This document shows, in pieces, positions 1 to 7,630 of a DNA stretch of 46,099 nt. Made by a program: the position numbers and the translations under genes. Each line of letters opens with the position of its first letter. Positions within the stretch are counted from its first letter, which is position 1. Origin of the DNA: Chitinispirillaceae bacterium (GTDB lineage: Bacteria; Fibrobacterota; Chitinivibrionia; Chitinivibrionales; Chitinispirillaceae); the NCBI GenBank assembly GCA_016929595.1, contig JAFGIN010000008.1, positions 1 through 46,099 on the forward strand, given 5' to 3'. Below the pieces are notes generated by a model. That model saw only the letters and a list, made by a program, of their open reading frames with translations, made no database searches and was not told the origin of the DNA.

Positions 1-245
1 AAAGACCAGCGAAGATGTTCAAGTTATTTCAGCCCTGTCCCTTAATTTGGTTTCCGGTCGGAATCGAGATATCCGAAACATCTCTCCAATCCAGGTTATT
101 TCAGATTATAGTATTGAGAATACTTTTTGACAAGAATAAAAAATATCAGAGAATACAACCTGTCACTCTACTGAGTGCTCAACGCGGTGTAAAATAATTC
201 AATCAGAATTAAAAATACTCTTTCTGCACCTTCCATACAATACCC

Positions 246-1220
246 TTAAATCATTGAATTTTTTTTTCTAAAAGCATCATGAAGAGCTGCAGAATCTATT
301 CCAGATTCAAAATACAGAGCTTCGACCTGGTGAGAGAACCATGTCGATTGCCTTTTAGCATACCGGCGACTATTTTGTTTGATCAATTCAACGGCCTCGC
401 GCAAAGACAATACCTGTTTAAAAAATGCTGTCAGTTCTTTGTATCCTACACACTGAAGCCCAGGTGACTCAGAGGTAATACCCGAATCAAGCAATGAACT
501 GCATTCATTAACAAGTCCTAGTTCTATCATCTGATCAACCCTCTGATCTATTCGTTTGTACAGAAGAGTGCGCTCCATAGTAAGTATTATTGTTCTGAAT
601 TCCATGTCCGCAGGAGCATTCCCTTTAGATTTTGATCTTGAAAATGGAACTGAAGTCTGCAAATAAACAGCCAGGGCACGAACAATCCTCTGAAGATCAT
701 TCTTATGTATTGATAAAGCAGCATCAGGATCAACCCGCAGAAGTTCATCATGAAGTGACCTGGACCCATCTCTCTTCCCACGCTCCATCAAAGAGGCTTT
801 CAGAGAAGGATCTGTTTCGACGTTGGCACTGAATCCCTCACTAAGGGCCTTGAAGTACAGACCTGTTCCACCACATAAAATTACCCCTGTTCCTGCAGAT
901 GCACGATTTCGAATAATCCCTGCTGCATCAGAGGCAAAATCAAACGCAGAATATATCTCTGCAGGATCTTTAACATCAATCAGCCAGTGTTTAACTAATT
1001 CCAATTCGTGCCGCAAAGGTTTCGCAGTGCCAATATCCATACCCCTATAAATTTGTCTTGAATCACAGGACAATACCTCCCATCCGTTCAACTGAGCTAA
1101 TTCCAATGCATACCTCGTCTTTCCAACTGCAGTTGGCCCTAGTAAAACGGGTACCACTATTTTTCCGGCATCAGAACGTACTAAGGTATTGCTCAATCCT
1201 CCCCCAAAGCTTATTTTCAA
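246..1220 (-). CDS. miaA: tRNA dimethylallyltransferase (MiaA)
   Basis: The enzyme transfers the dimethylallyl group to N6 of A37 in tRNAs that read UNN codons; it acts in the cytoplasm. The 324-residue product carries the P-loop GPTAVGKT at about residues 28-35 and the substrate-binding stretch DSRQIYRGMDIGTAKP at about 54-69, followed by the GGTGLY motif, all diagnostic for MiaA. Length is normal for the family, with about 22 extra residues before the first strand, so a slightly later start is possible. It reads away from the plus-strand gene at 1395, leaving a 174-bp divergent intergenic region. Family assignment is firm; the exact start is not. Confidence 0.97.
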   Translation of the reverse strand: MKISFGGGLSNTLVRSDAGKIVVPVLLGPTAVGKTRYALELAQLNGWEVLSCDSRQIYRGMDIGTAKPLRHELELVKHWLIDVKDPAEIYSAFDFASDAAGIIRNRASAGTGVILCGGTGLYFKALSEGFSANVETDPSLKASLMERGKRDGSRSLHDELLRVDPDAALSIHKNDLQRIVRALAVYLQTSVPFSRSKSKGNAPADMEFRTIILTMERTLLYKRIDQRVDQMIELGLVNECSSLLDSGITSESPGLQCVGYKELTAFFKQVLSLREAVELIKQNSRRYAKRQSTWFSHQVEALYFESGIDSAALHDAFRKKNSMI

Positions 1221-1394
1221 AAACCACCAAAAATACTTTAAACTATGAACCTGCTCGACAAAAAATAAAAAACACGATTCAGGTCAAATATACGATATTT
1301 ATCACAATATCACTAAAAATTCATTCCGATTGTGGACCAGTTCATACAATAGGTGTATATTCTCTATAACATTTAATTCGTCTCGATCTGACCA

Positions 1395-2591
1395 ATGCGT
1401 ATAAAAATACTTCTGATAATATTCATTATAACGACCCTGATACTTGCTTTGCTTATCGGTTTGCGTTTTAATTATCTCAACACCGTTGTTGACATTCTTT
1501 CTCAAAAATTTGCAGAAAATAAAACCGGAGTTACCGGAAAAATAACTGAAAAAGAGTTTCAAACAACCTCTTTTGATGGAATTCTTCAATCACTGTATGC
1601 CCAGCTGGAAGTTAAACCAGAATCGGTCAAACGAAGTTTCACACTGGAAGATTCGATGCTTACGATAAAGATCGAGGTTCCCCGGGGAAAACCAATGGAA
1701 TGGATAATCTGGTTATTTACTTCTTCATTGGGAAAATCCAGCTACACGGTTGAAAACTGTACCTATCTATCAGAAGAACGCGGTTGTAACATTATGCTCA
1801 ATCCCCAAAAAAACAATGCTCCAAAATTGTTCATTAAAATCAAACGCGGGAATACCTACTATTCAAGAACTGCGAAACTCGCTATCCTCATAGAAGATTT
1901 TCGTTTTAATGCCGATAAATCTACAATAGAGATCCTCTCATTCAGTGAACCACTTACGTTATCAATGAGATCAGAGAAAAAACTTGCGGCCTCGACTGCT
2001 CAGATCGCTAACGAATACAAAAAGGAGATCGTAATACTACAGCCTATGGAACCAGTTCCAAAAACTGAAAACACTCCTCAGGTTATAAAGGTCCATTATC
2101 CGGAAGATAAAATACGGTCAATTCTGCGCGAATCAGCACAGAATATTCCCTTATCCAAAGGTTACTGTAATTACCATGGCTCCAGAGTGCTTGAAGACAG
2201 CCATGTAATGGGAATAATATGTAATGAAATTAAAAAGCAGAATGTTTATCTTATCATAGCAACAGGCAGTCGTAAATCTGTTGCTGCATCAGCGGCTCAG
2301 GCCACTGAAATTTCTTACGCCGAAATCGATTATGAATTTAATGCTAATCAAAAAATACAAGGCATTACAGATTCACTTCGACACTGTGCTGTACTTGCAC
2401 AAAAAAGAGGTTCATTGCTGGTCAAGGTTTACCCGACAGCACCATTCATTGAAGCACTGAAACAAAGCCGACACGTATTTGAAAATAACGGCATTCAACT
2501 TGTGTATGTTTCTGAATTAATTAATTCTACTGAAAAACAGAAAACATCATCTGAAATTGAAAACAGCGGTGAAAAAGCCCCTGGGAAATGA
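1395..2591 (+). CDS. Divergent polysaccharide deacetylase family protein (YibQ-like)
   Basis: This is a membrane-anchored or exported protein of 398 residues. Residues 1-25 form a hydrophobic signal or anchor segment. About 140 residues of unrecognised sequence follow. From about residue 165 to 385 the order of motifs fits the divergent polysaccharide deacetylase family (PF04748): a strand ending IEDF where the family has IDDLG, then LQPMEP for LPMEP, then NYHGSR for NHMGSR, and a C-terminal strand QLVYVSELI. The family is NodB-related, and its substrate is not established. Here the second acidic residue and the NHMGSR motif are altered (IEDF, NYHGSR), so metal binding or catalysis may differ. 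The gene ends 58 bp before pdxJ and may be co-transcribed with it. Confidence 0.75.
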   Translation: MRIKILLIIFIITTLILALLIGLRFNYLNTVVDILSQKFAENKTGVTGKITEKEFQTTSFDGILQSLYAQLEVKPESVKRSFTLEDSMLTIKIEVPRGKPMEWIIWLFTSSLGKSSYTVENCTYLSEERGCNIMLNPQKNNAPKLFIKIKRGNTYYSRTAKLAILIEDFRFNADKSTIEILSFSEPLTLSMRSEKKLAASTAQIANEYKKEIVILQPMEPVPKTENTPQVIKVHYPEDKIRSILRESAQNIPLSKGYCNYHGSRVLEDSHVMGIICNEIKKQNVYLIIATGSRKSVAASAAQATEISYAEIDYEFNANQKIQGITDSLRHCAVLAQKRGSLLVKVYPTAPFIEALKQSRHVFENNGIQLVYVSELINSTEKQKTSSEIENSGEKAPGK

Positions 2592-2649
2592 TTATTTTTA
2601 CTAAAAGAATCAGGTAGTATCATACCAACAACAATCGGAGTTCCAGTTT

Positions 2650-3360
2650 ATGGCATCACTTGGAGTAAATATCGACCATATTGCAACCATTCGTCAAGCT
2701 CGCGGCGGCAAAGATCCTGACCCTGTCCATGCAGCGGTTATAGCTGAACTCGCGGGCGCAACAGGAATTACTGCACATCTCAGAGAAGACCGCAGACATA
2801 TTCAGGACAGAGATATTTACATGCTTAAACAGGTAGTAAAGACTCATCTTAATCTTGAAATGGCCCCAACAAACGAAATGACCGCCATTGCTGTCGATGT
2901 ACTCCCGTTCATGGCTACACTTGTTCCCGAGAAGAGAGAAGAACGAACAACAGAAGGTGGCCTTTCTATTCGTGAACGTGAAAAAGACCTTGCCAAAACA
3001 ATTGAAACATTACGAAACAATAACATTCTAGTAAGCCTTTTTATCGATCCTAATATCAATGAGATTAAAGCCGCACACAGGGTAAATGCAACACATGTCG
3101 AACTTCACACAGGGTATTATTCGAATGCTGCGAGTGAGAACAGTATAATGGAGGAACTCGCAAAACTCAAAGATGCTGCATTAGCTGCAAATAAACTAGG
3201 GATGAGAATCAATGCAGGTCATGGTCTTAATTATGTAAACGTTGGTGCTATATCAGCTATAAATAATGTCGAAGAGCTCAATATTGGCCACGCAATTATT
3301 TCCCGTGCAGTACTTACAGGTCTTGATACCGCGATTCGCGACATGTTAGCCTTACTGTAA
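2650..3360 (+). CDS. pdxJ: Pyridoxine 5'-phosphate synthase (PdxJ)
   Basis: PdxJ condenses 1-deoxy-D-xylulose 5-phosphate with 3-amino-2-oxopropyl phosphate to form pyridoxine 5'-phosphate, the last step of DXP-dependent vitamin B6 synthesis. The 236-residue product has the canonical start (LGVNIDHIATIRQARGG), the HLREDRRHIQDRD loop, HVELHTGYY, AGHGLNY and the terminal phosphate-binding part LNIGHAIISRAVLTGL. Its length is normal for the family. The start codon is preceded by a GGAG at suitable distance. No clear terminator is visible before the convergent nikR gene. Confidence 0.98.
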   Translation: MASLGVNIDHIATIRQARGGKDPDPVHAAVIAELAGATGITAHLREDRRHIQDRDIYMLKQVVKTHLNLEMAPTNEMTAIAVDVLPFMATLVPEKREERTTEGGLSIREREKDLAKTIETLRNNNILVSLFIDPNINEIKAAHRVNATHVELHTGYYSNAASENSIMEELAKLKDAALAANKLGMRINAGHGLNYVNVGAISAINNVEELNIGHAIISRAVLTGLDTAIRDMLALL

Positions 3361-3443
3361 GCTCCAACCGGACGATTTCTTACGCGATCTGTTTTGCATT
3401 TCATCGTCAGAGAATCCCTCTGTATCAGGCATACTTTAAAGGA

Positions 3444-3863
3444 TTACTCGATTTTATTTCCAAGCGTTGCAGGAATAAACTTACCGAGTTTTACGTGTTT
3501 GTAACTTGACAAATTCTCTGCAATATTTCTTATCCTGGAAGCTTCTCCTTTTAATAATATCACTTCCATACAATTATCATGATCAAGATGTGCATGCAGT
3601 GAAGAGATTATGCACTCATGGTGGTCATGCTGATGTTGTGTGAGCTGCTCGGTTACACCATGTCTGTGATGATCGTAAACAAGCACAACTGCAGCGGCAC
3701 TCTCCCCTTCCCCATCCTCCCACTCAGCACTGACAAGACGACTTCGAATCAAGTCCCGAATTGCTTCCGAACGATTTGCGTAACCACGTTTTTCATTATC
3801 CTTATCAAAATCCTCAAGAAGTTTCTTAGGAAGAGAGACTCCAAATCGAATTAAATCATCCAT
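3444..3863 (-). CDS. nikR: Nickel-responsive transcriptional regulator (NikR family)
   Basis: This is a ribbon-helix-helix repressor with a C-terminal ACT-like nickel-binding domain, 139 residues. The N-terminal RFGVSLPKKLLEDFD and the RSEAIRDLIR helix form the DNA-binding domain. The metal ligands line up with the four known in E. coli NikR: His79 (in TQHQHDHH), His90 and His92 (LHAH) and Cys98 (HDNC), with matching spacing of 11, 2 and 6 residues. The region around residues 65-82 is unusually rich in His. It lies 32 bp downstream of the U32 gene on the same strand, so it may be the last gene of that operon. No nickel transporter or hydrogenase gene is visible in the window, so its targets lie elsewhere. 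Confidence 0.93.
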   Translation of the reverse strand: MDDLIRFGVSLPKKLLEDFDKDNEKRGYANRSEAIRDLIRSRLVSAEWEDGEGESAAAVVLVYDHHRHGVTEQLTQHQHDHHECIISSLHAHLDHDNCMEVILLKGEASRIRNIAENLSSYKHVKLGKFIPATLGNKIE

Positions 3864-3895
3864 TGCAAATACCTTTATTTAATGATATAACTATT

Positions 3896-5125
3896 TCATT
3901 CAACCCTTTTACGCAGCATATCGCCAGGACGCAGCTTATATGAAGACTGACAAATAACCAGCCTGTTCGAGGGTGCATAGTGCAAAACATTTCCCTCCAG
4001 ATCAGTTATGAGATCAATTTGAATACGAAGCGGTACAGCATTGCGACCAACAGGCAATACCTCAAGAGTATCCTGACAGGTAAAGCTATTCTTTACGTCA
4101 AGGACTGGTACTCCGTCTCTGAGTGACGCCTTAACAACCGCTATCACCCTTGTGGGGGCGGTAGCCTTTGATGTAAATACTTCCTGAAGATTATATTCCC
4201 CCCTGAGAAAACCCGTCGTGTAAGGACGATGCTCAACAGAGTCAAGTATCTCTCTCCATACAGGAAGTACCTTGTAAGTATCGGAATTTTTCTGATATGA
4301 ATCCAACGCTTCGCGGTATACTTTAACTACAGATGCAACATAGTGCACACTTTTATTACGCCCTTCGATCTTTAACGAGCTTACTCCAGACTGAACAATC
4401 TCCGGAAGCAGTTCAATCGTGCAGAGATCTTTTGAATTCAGCAGGTAAACCCCCTGCTCAGTTTCTTCTGCATCAAAAGAACAACTATCAACAGTGAGCT
4501 CCTCAAGAGTAGTTATACGATATTTTAAGCGACAGGGTTGTGAACAATCTCCACGATTTGGATGTCGCCCGTTCATATAGGCTCCTAAAAGACACCTTCC
4601 AGAGATGGAAACACACATCGCACCATGTATAAAAATTTCAGTATCAAGAATCTTTGCTCCATTTACAGTACGAATCTCTTCAAGATCCATCTCACGCGGC
4701 AGAACCACGCGTTCAATTCCATTTTGTTTCCAGAACTGCATTGAAGCCGTATTAAATGTACCAGTCTGGGTACTGAGATGCAGTGGCATATCGGGAAGTA
4801 TCTCCCTGCATGTCACTATCACCCCGGGATCACTGACAATAAAAGCGTCAATGTTGTGACGTAGCGATTTAATCTCTTCACAGGTTTTTCTGATATCAGA
4901 AAGCATCGTCTCATCAGGCATAGTATTAAATGCAGCATAGATCTTTTTTCCACGGGAATGCGCGATCTGAAGAAGTTCATCAAGATCTTCAAGATGAAAA
5001 TTGGGTGAATGAGCGCGAAGATTTAAAGCACCAATACCTGCATAAACAGCATCAGCACCACTATCAAAAGCCGCTTCTGCAATAGAGAGCGAACCAGCAG
5101 GTGCTAAAAGTTCAGGTACTGTCAT
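3896..5125 (-). CDS. Peptidase U32 family protein (TrhP/UbiU-like, [4Fe-4S])
   Basis: The product has 409 residues. It opens with PELLAPAGSLSIAEAAFDSGADAVYAG, the TIM-barrel start of the U32 family. The signature IFIHGAMCVSISGRCLLG...RGDCSQPCR contains Cys171, Cys178 and Cys194, and Cys235 follows in SKDLC. These four match in spacing the [4Fe-4S] ligands known from UbiU and related U32 proteins. A C-terminal beta domain follows. Family members hydroxylate tRNA (TrhP), rRNA (RlhA) or ubiquinone precursors (UbiU/V) with prephenate or electron donors; the single-gene context here fits a TrhP-like tRNA role best, but this is inference. It overlaps the upstream thioredoxin gene by four bases (ATGA). 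Confidence 0.9.
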   Translation of the reverse strand: MTVPELLAPAGSLSIAEAAFDSGADAVYAGIGALNLRAHSPNFHLEDLDELLQIAHSRGKKIYAAFNTMPDETMLSDIRKTCEEIKSLRHNIDAFIVSDPGVIVTCREILPDMPLHLSTQTGTFNTASMQFWKQNGIERVVLPREMDLEEIRTVNGAKILDTEIFIHGAMCVSISGRCLLGAYMNGRHPNRGDCSQPCRLKYRITTLEELTVDSCSFDAEETEQGVYLLNSKDLCTIELLPEIVQSGVSSLKIEGRNKSVHYVASVVKVYREALDSYQKNSDTYKVLPVWREILDSVEHRPYTTGFLRGEYNLQEVFTSKATAPTRVIAVVKASLRDGVPVLDVKNSFTCQDTLEVLPVGRNAVPLRIQIDLITDLEGNVLHYAPSNRLVICQSSYKLRPGDMLRKRVE

Positions 5126-5580
5126 TTTTTAAGAGAATCCGCAGGTTCCGGCTTTTTCGCTGCGAGCGCAAGCACTTCTGCAATTGCACTTTTATACATC
5201 TCTTTAGGCTGCAGTCCAGGAAGGTGTTTCACAACATTTTTATCATGTACTATATATACAGAAGGAATGGAATTTACCCGAAAATAAGCCGATATCGCCC
5301 TGTGTACATCAACATTAATTTTCATAAATTCAACTTTTCCATCATACTCCTTTTCTAACTCAGCCATAATAGGATTGAGCATTCTGCATGGACTGCACCA
5401 TGCTGCCCAGAAATCGATCATTACAGGAATTTTCGATTTTACAATACGATCTGCGATCGCCTGTGAAGAATCCTCCGATGCAGCCAAAGGTGGCCGGACT
5501 CCCTGTGCAACGCTTTGCGACAAATACCCCACTGCACAAAGTAATGATAACGACAGAACCAGAATCATTCGAATTTTCAT
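5122..5580 (-). CDS. Exported thioredoxin-like protein
   Basis: This is a 152-residue thioredoxin-fold protein with an N-terminal signal peptide (about residues 1-25, cleavable after SVAQ). The active site is FWAAWCSPC with Cys62 and Cys65, and the cis-Pro region is NSIPSVYIV. WCSPC is close to classic WCGPC, so a dithiol redox role in the periplasm is likely. The C-terminus is Lys/Glu rich. It overlaps both neighbours by ATGA (the barrel gene upstream and the U32 gene downstream), so all three are translated from one message. The pairing with an outer-membrane barrel suggests that it helps envelope protein folding or repair, but this is inference. Confidence 0.88.
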   Translation of the reverse strand: MKIRMILVLSLSLLCAVGYLSQSVAQGVRPPLAASEDSSQAIADRIVKSKIPVMIDFWAAWCSPCRMLNPIMAELEKEYDGKVEFMKINVDVHRAISAYFRVNSIPSVYIVHDKNVVKHLPGLQPKEMYKSAIAEVLALAAKKPEPADSLKK

Positions 5581-6422
5581 ATCTGATCTTTCAAAAACGA
5601 GAAAAAGTAAACCAGTTTAAGTTCCCTTGTCCAACCAACCGGTCTGCCACTTTTTTTATACCGGTTTTCCAGGACATCCTTAGCATCAAATTCAATAAAA
5701 AACTGGGGTGTAAATGCCCATCGTAAACCAGCATTTAAATACCCTTCATTTATCAATGCATAATTTACAGGACTCTGCCCATGAAAATCACGCGTATTAA
5801 ATCCAAAGTTATATTCAAAAACAAGTGCAAGTTCCTCGTTGAGCGATATATCGATTCCCGTAAAAAGGTTGGGCCACTTCACATGCAGGAAATCTTCCAT
5901 CGAGATATTCACTGTTGCATGAAGTCCAAAAAGAACATGGTTTAAGAGCTTAAAATTTTTACTCAAAGCAAGAAAGAAACCAGGTGACTGGTAAATGTAC
6001 CCTTTATAATCAAAATCCGAAGTGTCAGTGAGCCCCCCGAATCCCTGATGATCATACCCGATTGCAACACCCGGCCCTGCAAAACGCTCCTCGAACAGAC
6101 GATATTTAAAAAGTAACCCGGGGAAATAATTGAATTGCACCTTTCTTCCCCTGCCGATCAAACCCTCACCGCCATACCCTATACCTATCATAAGCCGATC
6201 AGATATCCCGACAGCAAGTCCTGCATTTAACCCCGCACCCAACTCCGGATTGCTTGACGGGTAGTATCTGCAGTCAAAATCGACACTTGCCCTTGGAAGC
6301 ATACCCGCTGTATGAGAATCAACAATCCTTCGTGGCTGCAGCATCTGCTGTGAAAACACCCACTGTCCGGCACCGATTATAGTACTCATTACGAGCAGAA
6401 GACGTATTTTATTAACTCTCAT
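5577..6422 (-). CDS. Predicted outer-membrane beta-barrel protein, function unknown
   Basis: The 281-residue product has a signal peptide (about residues 1-24, ending VFSQQ). The mature part consists of alternating amphipathic strands rich in Gly, Phe and Tyr, such as AGLAVGISDRLMIGIGYGGEGLIG and LALVFEYNFGFNTRDF, and it ends in a short tail after AELKLVYFFSF-like strands. This pattern is typical of small outer-membrane barrels. I cannot name a family. The gene sits between mltG and an exported thioredoxin, overlapping each by four bases, so its expression is tied to theirs. Confidence 0.7.
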   Translation of the reverse strand: MRVNKIRLLLVMSTIIGAGQWVFSQQMLQPRRIVDSHTAGMLPRASVDFDCRYYPSSNPELGAGLNAGLAVGISDRLMIGIGYGGEGLIGRGRKVQFNYFPGLLFKYRLFEERFAGPGVAIGYDHQGFGGLTDTSDFDYKGYIYQSPGFFLALSKNFKLLNHVLFGLHATVNISMEDFLHVKWPNLFTGIDISLNEELALVFEYNFGFNTRDFHGQSPVNYALINEGYLNAGLRWAFTPQFFIEFDAKDVLENRYKKSGRPVGWTRELKLVYFFSFLKDQI

Positions 6423-7582
6423 TTTTTAACCTGCTTAAGTCTCAACCGACGCTGGTTTTCCTGACGAATCGCGTTTTTCTTACGGTCGTGTTCAGCGTTT
6501 GTGCGTGAAAAATCATGCTCACCGGACCCATCCCACTTGGCAACAAAATATAGTTCATCCGTTTGAAGCGGAGCGGCAGCGGCCTGAATCGCGCCAAAAC
6601 CCGGGGAACATATCGGCCCGGGGGGAAGTCCTGTAAATTTACGTGTATTGTAAGGATTCTCAGAATTCAATTCAGATACACGCAGCGGACCGTTAAATTT
6701 CCGGAAAATATAACGCACTGTAGGATCCGCCCCAAGAGGATACCCTTTCTGAAGCCGATTGTGAAAAACACCGGCAATTCTCGTTCGCTCCTCGGGCAAA
6801 GTAGCTTCTTTTTCGACAATAGAAGCAAGTGTAATAATCTCATGTACGGAAAACCTTGATTCAATCAGAGGATCAAATTGAATTTTTGAATAGGAGCGAT
6901 TAAAAAGACCTGTCATTTTTTTTAACACATCTTCAGCTTTAGCCTCTTTTGGGAAACGATAGGTCTCAGGAAACAGATACCCTTCCAGAGATGGTGCATC
7001 GATGCCAAGTTTACTGATGAATAAACTGTCGCTGGCTAACTGGACAATACGTGCCGAATCGATTCCGGTCTGAGCCTGGATTCTCGCTGCGGTCTGTTCA
7101 ACGGTCAACCCTTCAATTATTTTCACCGAAACTTCAAGTGCAACAGCATGTAATAATTTTTCAGAAGCTCTGAGTATTCCATCCCCACGGAAAAATGTCA
7201 CACTTCCAGCCTGTATTTTTCTATCCATTTTAGAAAATTTCAACCAGGCGAGTAAGATTTCAGATGAACGCACGACCTGTTTTTGCTGCAACGAATCGCT
7301 CACCTGCCTGATCGACATCCCAGGCGTAATAATCAGATCAACCTCTTGATTATCAACCCCGAATGGATGAAAATAGAAGTTGAATAAAACGATAGACGTA
7401 CTACCTGATAACATTACCAGAATAACTGCTGCGATAAAAAATTTTTTTTTAAACTGCATTAATCGTACTACCCAGAGAAAACCATAAAATAAATACCCCG
7501 GAATTGCAAGTAACAAAATAACCCCGGTCAGCCATAGCTGCAAAATAAACCTTACATCAACCGACGAACGAATTTTACTCAT
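6419..7582 (-). CDS. mltG: Endolytic peptidoglycan transglycosylase (MltG/YceG family)
   Basis: MltG is an inner-membrane lytic transglycosylase that cuts nascent glycan strands and sets their length. The 387-residue product has two hydrophobic segments (about 13-38 and 47-70), whereas the usual family member has one. A LysM-like region follows, then the catalytic domain: LEGYLFPETYRF at about 199-210, ASIVEKEATLPEERTRIAGVF around the catalytic Glu (Glu257 or Glu259 region), LGADPTVRY, and the NPYNTRKFTGLPPGPICSPG signature. It ends in a basic tail. It is transcribed 48 bp after the sigma54 activator gene and overlaps the barrel gene by ATGA. Confidence 0.95.
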   Translation of the reverse strand: MSKIRSSVDVRFILQLWLTGVILLLAIPGYLFYGFLWVVRLMQFKKKFFIAAVILVMLSGSTSIVLFNFYFHPFGVDNQEVDLIITPGMSIRQVSDSLQQKQVVRSSEILLAWLKFSKMDRKIQAGSVTFFRGDGILRASEKLLHAVALEVSVKIIEGLTVEQTAARIQAQTGIDSARIVQLASDSLFISKLGIDAPSLEGYLFPETYRFPKEAKAEDVLKKMTGLFNRSYSKIQFDPLIESRFSVHEIITLASIVEKEATLPEERTRIAGVFHNRLQKGYPLGADPTVRYIFRKFNGPLRVSELNSENPYNTRKFTGLPPGPICSPGFGAIQAAAAPLQTDELYFVAKWDGSGEHDFSRTNAEHDRKKNAIRQENQRRLRLKQVKK

Positions 7583-7630
7583 TTATATAAAAGTACTTCT
7601 ACCCCGCACATGTTTCAAACAGAAACACAC

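Noticed and set aside
15-197. Plus-strand 60-codon ORF at the window start
   Set aside because: No ribosome-binding site, no motif, and low-complexity AT-rich composition; it lies downstream of the end of miaA and looks accidental.
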